From Leucocoprinus leucothites (taxonomy: Eukaryota; Basidiomycota; Agaricomycetes; Agaricales; Agaricaceae), in assembly GCA_013368445.1 (NCBI GenBank), contig JAACJO010000001.1, positions 2,542,001 through 2,606,000 on the forward strand: a DNA stretch of 64,000 nt, in the 5' to 3' direction. The position numbers and the translations under genes are program-made. Of the stretch, positions 23,936 through 35,420 are shown in pieces. Under the pieces are notes generated by a model. That model was not told the DNA's origin. It saw only the letters and a program-made list of their open reading frames with translations, and did not search any database. Every line of letters begins with the position of its first letter. Position 1 is the first letter of the stretch.

Positions 23936-26375
23936 GATGGTGCTGATATGTTGGCTGAAGTTGATAGTGCAGTTGACCAATGTCTTGGCCTTGGTACCAT
24001 TTTGGGAGTCCCAAATGTTGAACCACACAACAGCTGTATCCGACTTTGGGGAGGCTTTCATGACATGAGGGCGGGCAGTGAGGATGACATTTTCGAAAAG
24101 TGATGATTGGCTGAGGGCTTGCTCAATGAAAGCAGGGGAGAGGGGGTTGGAAGAATTGGCTACCCAATAAGAGATGCCAATGATTTTGAGGAATGATTTG
24201 GATTGTGGAAGACAGGGCTCAATGGGGATAGCATCTTCTAATTGCCAGGCTTTTTTCAGGCAGGATTTGATAGTGTCAAGGTCGGTAGGAGTGGCGACAC
24301 CTGAGGTGGCAATGGAAATGCCATTGTATGATTCACAGACAGATTTGATGCAAAGTTTGGATTGAGTGGCAGTGAGACCACGGTTGCAAAATTCAGTTGC
24401 TTTATTGAAGTCTTTGATGCGATCTGTGATAATGTTTCCCTCAAAGGGAATAAGAACTTGGTGATGAGTAGGACTATGTGTCATCATTTTTGGTTTAGCA
24501 TGTTGAGTACTAGAGGTCAAAGGTTTGGGCTCTTGAGGTTGAGCACTACCAAAACCTGCCTTGTACATAGCAAGGACCTTGTTGTATGAAAGTTCGGAGA
24601 AGGCAAGTATCATTTCTCACATCTTAACCCCATCAATGTTGGGAGAGGTGGAAGAGGAAGCTGCTGGCTGGACACCCTGTCAGGCAGCATCAGCAAATGA
24701 CACATTCTTCTTGTTGAAGTGTTCCATAAGGGGTTTGGTGGATGCCTTACGATAAGGAGGGGGAATAGGGGGCAGCATTTTAGAGGTGCCCTTAAGGTTA
24801 GGTTTTGATGGCTGAGCCTTGCCATCAGAAAAAGGGTGCCCAACTGAGCACTCAAAGTTTCCATTCCCATTCTTTGAAATCATGTGATTGGAAGGTGGAG
24901 GGGGAGCCCTGGATACATGGATAGGACTGGCAGGCTTAGAAGATGAAACATCATTCTTAGCCTTACAGGAGCCTGGCACTGACAGAACGTCAAGTGCCTT
25001 ACCAGAAGACAAGACATCATTCTGGGGGGAGGAAGAGTGCCCTCAGTGGGAGGAGCTTGATCGATATTCATATTGTCATCATCGATATGAGCTGTAAGGT
25101 TAGTTTGCCCAATGACAATGCCAGGTGGGAATAGGGGGGTGGGGATGAAAGATGGAGAAGGTTTACGTGCCTTCTTTCCCTTGCCCTTGCCCTTTGGAGG
25201 GGGGGAAGAGTCCATTATCGGTATATTGGAGGGAGGGCTGAGGTATTGCCTTAGCACTTCGATGATCATGAGGCTGCTTTCACCATTAATGGGCAAGCAG
25301 TCCCAGCCTGATTCGAACATAGTCATTAGTAAACAATATATGGGTTCCCCCATTTGGAGAAACCTTGGGTCTTTCTCTCCAGGCTACAACCCCAGAGCTA
25401 CACAATGTTTAAAGAAGTTCGTAACATATTTGAGTACTTCAAGTGCTTTGAGGGCAGTCTTGCCGACATAAACAATCTCTTCAGTGGCTGTATTTGAAGG
25501 ATCCTTAAGATCCAGAAGATGAGGCTGTGCAGGCCTAGATTCCTGTAGCTGTGTGGTGATGTCATCAGTGACATCATATGTGATGTCAGGTGTGACGTTA
25601 TTAGTATTGGAAGAACCAGCAAAGAAAGTAGCCAGAGTGCCAGATGGCACAGCATTTGCTGACTCAGTGGATCCATGGATCGCATGAGGCAGCCTTGAGG
25701 TGGGTGGAGGTCCAAAGAACTGAGTGGTGGATGCCCCATTACTGAGTATCCCATCCTCTTGGTTGCTCCACACATCCCTGCAAGAGTTCAAATTCAAAGG
25801 ATCAGGAGGATTGAGCTCACCTACAAAACCCTCACCAAAAGGGCAGAAAGGGATGGGCGATTTAAAGCCATCATATGCACTCAAAGACGCCATTCTTGAG
25901 ATGGCTTTGGGTGTAGTGTCCAGGTCTCAATGGACATCATGAGTGCAAGCTCGCTTGGTGCGCAACAAAGGGGAAGGGGAGTTCTGAGGGATGAGTGTGA
26001 TGCTGCACATGAAAGTACAATGGGAGTGTTTATAGGGGAGGAAGGGGTTGAGGCATCAGACAAATCAGAGTCACTCTCACCACTTTCCTCCTCATCAGAG
26101 CCAGCTCTGGACAAGGCAGCAGATTTGACATCATCATGGACAGAGTGTCTAGTCAATTTGATAGAAAGCACCAGTGATTTGGAGTGGTCGTGCTTGCTGG
26201 TTGAGATACATGTTTCAGTGTCAGTGATGTTCATAGGGTCTGAAGATGGCAGTGAGGTGCCCTTAAGGTCCACCCAGTGCAACGGTGCAGTCATATTGGT
26301 ATAATTCGTAGTCAATGTAGTAGTAGACACCATCAAAGAAATTGATGATGGTGGTAAGAGGGAAAGGAGGAGATG

Positions 26376-26980
26376 CCAGGTCAAGGTCTTATCTCAAGAT
26401 CCTTGATGTCCCCTTCCACTTGAACAGTATCTGTATTACACCAGTTCAGATCACTGACCACATGCAATTGTCTCTGTTCAAGGACACTTTCACTGACGTC
26501 TCATCCATGCACATCATGTGCAACTCACCCAAGGCTGACACCACTACCATCTGGTTCGACCTATGGGATTCTCAGTCAGGAGCCAGTGCCAAGAAGCTCC
26601 TCAACAAGTACCTCAACTTCAATGGTATGCAGGCTGTCATCAAGCCCACCCGTGCCCACCCCAGTGTCCCTCAGTGCCAGTGCTGCTGACACTTTGGTCA
26701 CTCTACCCCCACCTGCCGCAACTGCATGCTCAGGTGTTCCCAGTGTGGTGGTGCTCACTGTAGTGAGAATTATCGCTCTACATCGTTATGCTATAAGGGG
26801 AGTCTGAAGGCAAACCCCCCCATCCTGTCCACACTCACCGGGGAACCCTGTCCCCATATCTCATGTATCAACTGCAAGGGCGACCATGCAGCTGATGATC
26901 AAAAGTGCCTGTTCTGGCACCACCAGTTTGACTGTGACTGGCTTAGCCATCACAAGGAGGACAATAGGAGGCCCTGGTAG
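26376..26980 (+). pseudogene. C-1 ORF1-like gene, final part
   Basis: This continues the C-1 coding sequence after A-2: SRSYLKILDVPF, WFDLWDSQSG, then knuckles (the first, near 26680, is broken by TGA after CQCC), CSQCGGAHCSENY and CINCKGDHAADDQKC. It ends at TAG 26978-26980 after NRRPW. With 13132-14394 and 14959-15006 it makes a single reading of roughly 620 codons. Confidence 0.8.
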
Positions 26981-27451
26981 TAGGTCATGTACCTGCTTCA
27001 ACGCATCTTCCAACCCCATCGGTATGTTGCTGGGGCCACACATGCATATAAGCTTACTGTTAGAGGTCTGTGAGTTGGACTTTAGTTTCACTTCTTTGTT
27101 ACTATGCCACATCTCTATGCCATTGAGTAGTGTACTATATTCAGACAGGACTTTATCTATTCTTGTCTTTGTAGTGTTTGGCTTGGGTAGCAGTACTTAG
27201 GCCCTGTATTATGTTGGTGAGCACAGACTGTGACCAGGCACTGCATAATAAATCATTGATTTTTTTTTTAAATCAATGAATTTATATAGCGGTGCTCGAT
27301 TGCAGTCCACTTTCAACTAAATATTACAAACAAATGGTACACTACAGCAAGCTGGGGTACACGAAGTGGTCAAAGACTGCTTAAGACAAAGACTATACAC
27401 AATTAGTCCAGTAAAATAGAAAAGACTCAAGAGAGACTATAGAATGGGGTG

Positions 27452-30400
27452 TTATACACAGAGATCGGACTCAAACGAAAAGAAAAGAGAGGAAATGAAA
27501 GAATATAGTTCACCTTCATTTGGTTCAGCAGGCACAGGAGCTTGAAGCAGCGGTGGACATGTGTCTTGATTGGTGAAGGCAAAAGTGGCTGGGTTCTTTT
27601 TCAAGAACTTGATGAGGAACTCGTACTGAGGGAAGGCACATTGCACCCATTGAGTGTGGAAGAGATAGAGGAGGCAATAGCACAGGATATGATGTCATGT
27701 TTCAAGGCGATGTCCACAGCGACAGGATTTGGGCTTGAGGGGGAAGAACCTCTCACAATAAGCTCCAATCGGAGCGTGATTGAGAATGGCATGGGTCATG
27801 TGCACACATAGTGATGGTGACTTGTTAGCTAGTGGAAGCCAGGTGCCCCCTTTGATGTAGGTGGGGATAAGGAACTTGTGATTCTTTTTAGAAAGAAGGA
27901 AACCGCTGCCGTGGTACTTCTTCTTCCAGAATGTAGACTCCCAGGATTTCTGGCAGTTGTTGGTGGCTTTGCATTGCAAGAAGTTGAGAGTGGCACCCAT
28001 GTGGGAGGGGGTGTGTATGCATGTGGTAGTGATGTCATTATGGACTTTTAAATGGGGCTTCCAACACCACTTTGATAGGACGTCCCAGAAGTCGATGGAT
28101 CAAGAGGGTTTAGCAGTGAGCCAGTCTGATAAAAGTCGGCATACTTGAATAGAGTGTGACTGGCTCGAGTGGATGGAAGGGTTGACTGCCAGCTTGGCTG
28201 CTGGAAGACAGTTGGTGATGAGGATGATATGATCGCATTGAAGAGAAATGGCTTTCGCGATTCCAATGCGAATGGAATAGAGTTCAGTGTCAGTAGAGGA
28301 CGCCCGGCCGCTCGCCTGTTTTGCATGGGACACTTGTCATCCGCCGTGATATAAATGTGCCGCCAAAACTGCCTGAAGGGAACCTACAAGTGGAACAGAG
28401 GCATCAGTAACAACCGAAATACAACTATGATCAGAAGAGGAAGAAGAAAAAACAGAATCAAGGGACAATACATGTTTATACATCTCGTGTTTGTCTGAGC
28501 AATTACAAGGATGAAAGTGAATAGAATCGGAATAGATGTCCATGAGATGGGAGCCAGGCTTGGATTCAGGAGCAAAAGGGGAAAAAGAGTCAGAAAGATG
28601 AGAAAGAGAACTATCTACATCAATAAGTGGGCCTTTGATTTTAGCTTTTTTGGCCGGAGTTAGAAGGTGAAGTGATTGGGGATGGGGGGATGAGTTAAGA
28701 GAGAAACGATCAGATAAAAGGGAACATAATGCATGATTAGAGGGTAAAGTAGAGACTTGATATGATGAGCGAATAGCTAATTTATGAATATGTAAGTGAA
28801 TTGGGATAAGCCCAGCAATACTTTCAGCGCCGCCAGAGGGAGAAGTTCAAAAGGTGCCTGTGATCCAAAGAGCTGCATGTCTTTGCATAGATGATAGGGA
28901 CTTGAGAAGCGCCTTGTTATGAGCACCCTCAAAGTACCAGAGTCGGAATCCATACATGGCCACTGGGACAATGCATGATCTATAGAGAAGTCATTTCTGG
29001 AGTGGGAGAAGGCCTCAGGTAGAATTACCTAGCATGCCCATAGCTTTCACTGTGGATAATGCTTTGGTAGAGTAGTATTGGACATGCTCCTGGAATGAGA
29101 GTCAACAATCAAAGTAGAAGCCAAGGTATCGCCAGAAGCATTTTGGGTGGAGAAGGGGACCACCTATGTCGGATAGGTCGAGAGAGGGGTTCAAGTTGTT
29201 GTGACGTCAAGAGAAATAGAAGACCTCAGATTTGTCATGTTCAATGACTAGTCCGAGGTCAGTACAGATAGAGTTAATGATGGAATAGGCTGCTTTGAGA
29301 GAAGAAATAGTGTCAGTGTAGTTCTTTGCTTGAGATATACAAAGCCCATCATCAACAAATGATAGAAGAGAGGAAGGGATGGATTGTAGCCAGGCATGTT
29401 GGTCAAAAATGAACATAAGAGGCACCAAATATAGCGCTGAAAGTATAGGTGAAAGAGCAGATCCTTGCCCTACACCAACATCTGTGTCATGGGCATCACA
29501 CAAGAAAGTGTTCCACATGAATTGTGTGGATTGACCTATGAGATAGTGTGAAAAGAAATTAATGATTTCTGGGGCGAACCCCTGACATCATAGTATGTTA
29601 GTAAGAATTTCGTGGTTTAGGGAGGGGAAGAATTGGGCGATGTCGAAAGTGCAAACACTAGTGATCATACCTTTAGCCCATCTGGCCCGAATAATGTGGG
29701 TAAGAAATACTCCTGCATCCTTGGTAGAACGTTGGATCACTCCACCCATTTGGTTGGGGTGAAGGACTTCTAGAGATACCACCTCATACTGCATGCATCA
29801 CACGATCATCTTCTCGATTAGTTTTCCTAGAGTGTTTAGTAGCACAATGGGGTGAAATGCTTTCAGGGTATCATAGGCCAGTTTATTTGGCTTGGGGATG
29901 ATGATAGAGACTGAGTCTTTGAAGTGACTCAGCCAGTGAGAGAGACGTACACATGCATTAGCAATGACTAATATGTTTTTGAGGCAATTGTTGTGAGCAA
30001 CAATAGATTTCAGATGTCTCCAGGAGATGTGATTGGGCCCGGGTGCTGAGGAGTTAGTACATGAAGAGAGAGATTCAGTAAGTTCAAGGGCAGAGAAGTT
30101 AGCCCAGGAACAAGGAGGGAGGGATTTCATTTCATTTAAAATGCTAGGGCTTACCGGTCTACCGGATGCTGAGTTATATGATGAATGGAGTGCATTCCAC
30201 AAGTCCAGGAGATCATTACAGGGTTGCTCTTGATAATGGATGCCCTCGATGGCAGGGAGTTTGCATTGTTTGACCCATTCCATGAGATCCCAGGGTCATT
30301 TGTTGGTTGACACTATCTCATGAGTGCATTCATTGAAGAAAGATCATTTGGCGGCTCGAGTAGCCGCTCTGAAAGCCCACCAGTCTTCTCAATCCTTTGT

Positions 30401-31969
30401 CCTTCTGTAAATGAGAAGAGTCTCAGAGCAGTGGGGGGACCACCATTCCTTCAACCTGTTAGTAATCCATACAGTTTTAGAGTTCGTATTCCATGATTCA
30501 GAGAATATTTGAGAAATAGAGTCAGAGATATTGTTCAGACAGGCAGTAGAATGAATGTTCGAACAATCAAGAGCCACTAGATGCTCTGAGACCTGGGAGA
30601 TGAAAGCAGTCTCTTCATCGCTATCTTTTGGTAGTACATGTTTTTTATAATTAATATAATCTGGACAAATTGGAAGATCGATAATCAAAGGTGCATGATC
30701 CAAGGGTAGTCTCGAATTGACATCAATGATATGGGGAGTAGAGTTATTGGCACAGAACATTAGGTCGATAACCGAATTGTCATGATCTCTTATGGGAGAA
30801 AAATGGGTTGGAGAGAAATTGGTTGGTGGAGACCTTGTGAGATTGAAGCAGTCCACTAGCTCCGTTAGAGTTATGGCAGAATGAGGGGTATGGGAGACTG
30901 AGGGGTCCCACTCTGGAGAGTGACAATTAAAGTCACCTCCCATATATACAATATTAGGGATATCAATAAAGTTCGTTGAAAGAAAATTGATCGCTGTCGA
31001 GGACGAGTCAGAATATATGTTAAGCAAATGGATATAGTTACCCTGGTTGAATAGTCCCAAGATTTGTATGTCGCGATGGTTAACCCACCCCTGTCAAAGG
31101 ATGGGTCTCATGCGAAGTAATTGTCTGTGAACATAAGTAAGAGTACAGGGTCGAGGGTCGTTAGGTTTAGTAGGGCAGACCATACACAGCCACTCGGGGT
31201 GAATAGGAGCACCTATGACATCATCCCCTTCAGGGTTAGTCATAGAGGGTGCTTTTCGGATGTGATTCCATGGGGGTTCCTGTAGAAAGAAGATGTCGAA
31301 GTTGTTAAGTGCGCAAATGCTACGGATAGGGAGCCGACGTCAAGGACCGGTTGGACAGAGGTGTGACAGAGGTAAGGCAGGAGCCAGTCGTCAGACGTGG
31401 GAGCGGGTCGTGGCCTCAACTTATGTGTTGTGCCAACTACTGACACTTGACCTGGATTTCAGACAATATAAGAGAGCTGAGGACGAACAGAGAGCAGAGG
31501 AAAGTAGCATATCGCTAAGTTGATTATCAGACTGAGGAACCCAAGTACAAAGTCGTGCTACTTATATACGATGTGGAATCTAGGATCGGATAAGGAAAAC
31601 AAACAAAGTAATAAACGGAGAAATAATCAAAGTGGAGTCCGCAAATTTTACAAGGCTAGAAGATATAAAATTTACTATTAAACGGTTGTCAGAAAATTTC
31701 GACAAGGCGGTATGAATTCATAACATGGAAGATGTCAGAATAAGTCCGAAGGCGAAAGACCAATAAAAACCAAAGTAACCGATATGTGAAAGCGGCTAGG
31801 AGTTCATGAAAATGATACCAAATTCGAACCGTCAGCCGTTCTTGAGGATCGGCTCATGACAGAAGTCCAACTTCTTGGACTCAAGAATGGTGTCAACCAG
31901 GGCATAAGATCATCCCACATTTTGCGAATAGATATGAACAGAAGAAATAAGATTGTTCTTACCAGACAT
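27452..31969 (-). pseudogene. A-3 ORF2 relic, split by solo LTR 2
   Basis: ATG is at 31967-31969 and the stop at 27452. The LTR interrupts the endonuclease domain near residue 35. Preserved motifs: DFNCHSPEWDP near 30930, SDxAPL region as LDHAPL near 30690 (S to L), IIIPKPNK near 29890, FDIAQFFPSLNH near 29620, FVDDGLC near 29350, VTDASVPL near 28400. Stops recur, for example WW/stop variants at sites where the ancestor appears to be CGA or CGG. Not functional. Confidence 0.8.
31303..31861 (-). repeat. solo LTR 2 (559 bp)
   Basis: On the minus strand it begins TGTCATGAGC and ends TTAACA. It is flanked by exact gaagt duplications (31298-31302 and 31862-31866) inside A-3 ORF2. It has the same length as solo LTR 1 and is similar to it throughout (roughly 85% by eye over the first 80 bases). 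Independent target sites and orientation show two separate insertions of one LTR family. Confidence 0.92.
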
Positions 31970-31971
31970 AT

Positions 31972-34716
31972 TTAAACTGCAACTCCGCCACCGGAGCAAT
32001 TGGAATTAGTGCAGACAACACATACAGTGCATGACTCGGCAGCTTTGTTAGAGTGCCAGGTCTGGTCAAACCTGTTTCTCCAGAAAGGACATTTAGTGTC
32101 ATTAGCATGATGATCACCTCTGCAGTTGAGGCATTTAAAGTTCTTGAGATGAGGACATGGGATGCCATCAGGAGTGGTGTTGCAAGGGGGGTTTGATTTA
32201 GGATTGGCCTTGCAACACCAGGCCATGGATTGGTGGTTCTCAACATGATGAGGGCCACCACAGATTTGACAGTGCGCACCAAGGGCATGGCATGCATGAG
32301 TAGGGTGACCCCACCGCCAACAATTCCTACACTGTGCCACACCCAGATGCATACTGGTTGCACAGATGGTGCCAATATGATGACTGAAATTGATAGTTTG
32401 GTTGACCAACATCTTGGCCTTGGTACCATTTTGGGAGTCCCAGATGTCGAACCACACAACAGCCGTATCTGACTTAGGGGAAGCTTTCATGACTTGAGAA
32501 CGAGCAGCAAGGATGACATTCTTGAAAAGCGATGATTGGCCAAGGGCCTGCTCAATGAAAGCGGGGGAGAGGGGGTTGGAGGAATTGGCTACCCAGTAGG
32601 GGACACTGATGATTTTAAGGAAGGATTTGGATTGTGGGAGATGGGGCTCAATAGGGATGGCATCTCCTAGTTGCCAGGCTTTCTTCAGCCATGATTTAAT
32701 GGTGTTGAGGTCAGTGGGAGTGGCAACTCCCAAGGTGGCAATGGAAATGCCGTTGTACAATTCGCGGACAGATTTGATGCAGAGTTTGGACTGGGCAGCA
32801 GTGAGACCACAGTTACAGAATTCAGTTGCTTTGTTGAAATCTTTAATGCAATCTGCGATAATGTTTCCCTCGAACGGGATAAGGACTTGACGATGCATAG
32901 GTCCATGCATTATCATCTTGGGTTTAGGGCATTGAGCACTTGTGGGTGAAGATTCAGGCACCTGAGGTTGGGCATTACTGAAGCCTGCCTTGTACATGGC
33001 AAGGACTTTGTCATACAGTAGCTCGGGGAAGGCAAGTATCATTTCTCGCATCTTAACCCCATTGATATTGGGAGAGTTGGAAGAGGAAGCCACTGGCTGG
33101 GCACCCCATCGGGCAGTATCAGCGAACGACACATTCTTCTTGTTAAAGTGTTCTGTAAGGGGTTTGGTGGATGCCTTATGGTCAGGAGGGGGAATGGGGG
33201 GCAGCATATCTGAGGTGCCTTTGGGGTTAGGTTTTGATGGCTGAGCCTGGCCATCAGAAGAAGGACGTCCAACTGAGCACTTGAAATTTCCATTCCCATT
33301 CCTTGGAGTCAGGTGATTGGGAGGTGGAGGAGGGGCCCGGGAGATGCGAATAGGACTGGCAGGCTTAGAAGATGCAACATCATTCTTTGCCTTCTGGGGG
33401 CCTGACATGGACAAAATGTCATGTGCCTTACCAGAAGACAGAACATCATTCTAGGGGGGGAGGGTGCCCTCAGCAGGAGGGGCTTGGTTGACGTTCATTT
33501 GGTTGTCATCGATACGAGCTGTGGGTTTAGTTTGCCCGACAACAATGCCAGGCAGAAATAGAGGGGTAGGGATGAGAGATGGAGAAGGTTTACGTGCCTT
33601 TTTTCCCTTCCCTTTGCCCTTAGGAGGGGGGGAAGAGTCCGTCATGGGGATATTGGAAGGAGGGCCGTAATATTGCCTCAATGCTTCAATGATAGTGAGT
33701 CTGCTTTCGCCATTGATGGGTAAGCAGTCCCAGCCTGTCTCAAACATAGTGGTGAGTAAGCAATAAATCGGTTCCCCCATTTGGGGAACCCTTGGATCTT
33801 TCATGCCAGGCCGTAAGCCCAATGCAGCACGATGTTTAAAGAAGTTTGTAGCATATTTAAGTGCCTCAAGCGCTTTATAGGCAGCTTCACCGACAATAAC
33901 AGTTTCTTCGGTGGCAGTATTAGATGGATCCTTGAGATCCGGAAGATGTGGCTGTGCAGGCCTAGGCTCCTGTGGCTGTGCAGTGATGTCACCAGTGACA
34001 TCAGGTGTGACGTCATTGGTATCAGCTGATCCGGCAAAAAAGGTAGCCGGAGTACTAGTTGGCACAGCATTTGCTGACTCAGCAGATCTATGGATTGCAT
34101 GAGGCAGCCTTGAGGAGGGTGGGGGTCCAAAGAACCAATTGGTAGGTACCCTGTTGTCAAGTATCCCATCCTCTTGGTCGCCCCATGCGTCCCCATGAGA
34201 GTTCAAGTTAAGAGGATCAGGTGGTTGAAGCTCACCTATGAATCCCTCTCCAAATGGGTGGAAAGGGATAGGTGACTTGAAGCCATCATATGCACTCATT
34301 GACACAGTTCTTGAGATGGCCTTGGGAGTGGTGTCTAGACCTCTACGGAAATCATGAGCACAAGCTCGCTTGGTATGTGAGGAAGGAGGAGGGGGAGTTC
34401 TAAGGGATGAGTGTGATGCTACATGCGATAGTGTGGCATGGACAGTAATAGGTGAAAGGGGGGAAGAGGTTGATACCGACGAGTCAGAATCGCTCTCACC
34501 GCTCTCTTCTTCTTGATCAGAGCCAGCCCTGGATGGGGCAGCTGACTTGGCATCGTCTTGAACAGAATGCCTAATCGATTTAATGGATAGCACAGGAGAA
34601 GCCAAGCAGTCGCGCTTGCTGACTGAGACACATGTTTTGGTGTCGGCAATGTTCATCAGGTCCAAAGACGGTGGTGGGTTACCCTTAAGGTCCACCCAGT
34701 GTGATGGTGCAGTCAT
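31972..34716 (-). pseudogene. A-3 ORF1, 914 codons with a single stop
   Basis: One frame runs from the ATG of MTAPSHWVDLKG (34714-34716) to TAA 31972-31974, broken only by TAG at 33451-33453 (CAG in most relatives). Order: acidic Ser-rich region, a helical segment (ALEALKYATNFFKH), QMGEPIYCLLTTMF, the basic KGKGKGKKARK patch, a Pro/Ser linker, TEHFNKKNVSFAD, an RRM-like region (FLKIISVPYW, VVWFDIWDSQNG), then knuckles CRNCWRWGHPTHAC, CQICGGPHH and CLNCRGDHHANDTKC. It is the best reference for family A ORF1 here. Confidence 0.85.
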
Positions 34717-34794
34717 GTTGATAGAATTTGTAGTCAATGTAGTATAAGACACCATCAAAGAAATCAATGATGGTGGTAAGAGGGAAAGGAGGAT

Positions 34795-35037
34795 GTGCCT
34801 CTGGTCCGGTTCCACCATGAGATATAGCCAGCCAGCAGCCTTGTCAGCCTTTGCATTCCAGGCCTCCCTTGAGTCAAAGGTGGCTTGGGTAGTGGGGGAA
34901 GGGATCTCAGGCTTGAGGAGTTCACCTTTGACCAGTCTCCACAGGCCAGAGGCCTGGAGCCATGCCTGCATCTCGCCTGCCCAGGTAGAGTAGTTGGTGG
35001 CATTGAGCTTGTCAAAGTTGGGGCCAGAGGAAGACAT
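34795..35037 (-). pseudogene. copia-type Gag N-terminus (stub)
   Basis: The ~80 residues starting MSSSGPNFDKLNATNYSTWA have the hallmark of copia Gag N-termini (DUF4219-like): KLxxxNYxxW, then a second Trp block, WNAKADKAAGWLYLMVEPDQ. The reading is cut after DQRH by the 5' end of LINE A-3 and stays open into it. The rest of Gag-Pol is not found on the other side of A-3. It is a retrotransposon fragment or a host gene derived from one. Confidence 0.7.
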
Positions 35038-35403
35038 CTGGGTAGACTAGGAAGCTGAAATGCAGTGTAGGGCGACGAGGAAAGGGTTGGTGGTTGTGTA
35101 ACAAGGGGTATACGTGGCAAACAGTGGGATCGACGGACTGGCGAAGTTCGGAGCAGAACAGAGCAATGGATGGCATGGGAGGAGCAGAGGAATATTAGGA
35201 TTAGGATAGAGTGATTAGGGATGGAAGTGGGATAGTGGAACGAGAAATGGTCGGAACGCAGCGAAACTTGGTGAAGTCGTGGAGACACACAAGTTCGATG
35301 GGTGTGTGCGGAGGTGACCGAAGCGACATGAAAACGAAGGAGAAAATGCGAAAACGGTGGATAGGATAAGAGGAACAAGAAATGGAGCAAACATACTACT
35401 GAT
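35038..35403. other. CpG-retaining upstream region of the Gag stub
   Basis: About 365 bp with no ORF of note and no similarity to families A, B or C. It keeps many CG dinucleotides (for example gatcgacggactggcgaagttcgg at 35131-35154), unlike the CpG-poor LINE copies around it. It could be a 5' leader or LTR of the copia element, or a host promoter. No TG...CA boundary or copia primer-binding site was recognised. Confidence 0.4.
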
Positions 35404-35420
35404 ATCCCTCCTTGACCTCT
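35404..35420 (+). mobile_element. 5'-terminal stub of a family B element (B-3)
   Basis: Seventeen bases match the start of B-6 (atccctccttgacctct) and are then cut by the tail of B-4. It is short, but it occurs exactly at the end of non-LINE sequence, so it probably marks the left end of a B element whose remainder is displaced. Confidence 0.45.

Larger units (their letters stand above)
21476..26294 (-). pseudogene. A-2 ORF1 relic, split by C-2
   Basis: It runs from the ATG of MTAPLHWVDLKG (26292-26294) to TAA 21476-21478, two bases before the ORF2 ATG. It is interrupted by C-2 at 21883-23949 (including the duplication) within the RRM-like/knuckle junction. Knuckles CRNCWQWGHPTHAC, CQICGGPHH and CLNCKDDHHANDTKC are at 21560-21830. 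The basic KGKGKGKKARK patch is near 25180. It is broken by stops and by shifts. Confidence 0.8.
15007..26375 (-). mobile_element. LINE family A, full-length copy A-2, itself interrupted
   Basis: The 3' tail is a T run from 15007; the 5' end is at about 26375. The 13 bp target duplication ccaggtcaaggtc is exact at 14994-15006 and 26376-26388, and both flanks are consecutive C-1 coding sequence. It carries two later insertions: B-2 (16321-18634) and C-2 (21883-23935). Subtracting these and their duplications leaves about 6972 bp, equal to other full-length A copies. The two ORFs are present but broken by stops and shifts. Confidence 0.92.
13049..27265 (+). mobile_element. family C element, copy C-1, interrupted twice
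   Basis: C-1 has the 5'-terminal motif CCTCTTACCACCACCATC, an ORF1-like gene, and a 3' UTR ending AATAAATCATTGATT at about 27250. It is split by a solo LTR (14395-14953, TSD tccat) and by LINE A-2 (15007-26375, TSD ccaggtcaaggtc). Removing both leaves about 2.27 kb, matching B-2. It encodes no endonuclease or RT. Its expected poly(A) is absent, and its tail runs directly into the inverted tail of A-3. Confidence 0.85.
27266..34794 (-). mobile_element. LINE family A, full-length copy A-3 with solo LTR
   Basis: The 3' end abuts the C-1 tail near 27266; the 5' terminal motif ends at about 34794. Removing solo LTR 2 and its duplication leaves about 6965 bp. No target duplication can be matched, because the left flank is C-1 and the right flank is the copia Gag stub. 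Either the left end was rearranged through the similar A and C tails, or the insertion caused a deletion. Confidence 0.88.
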
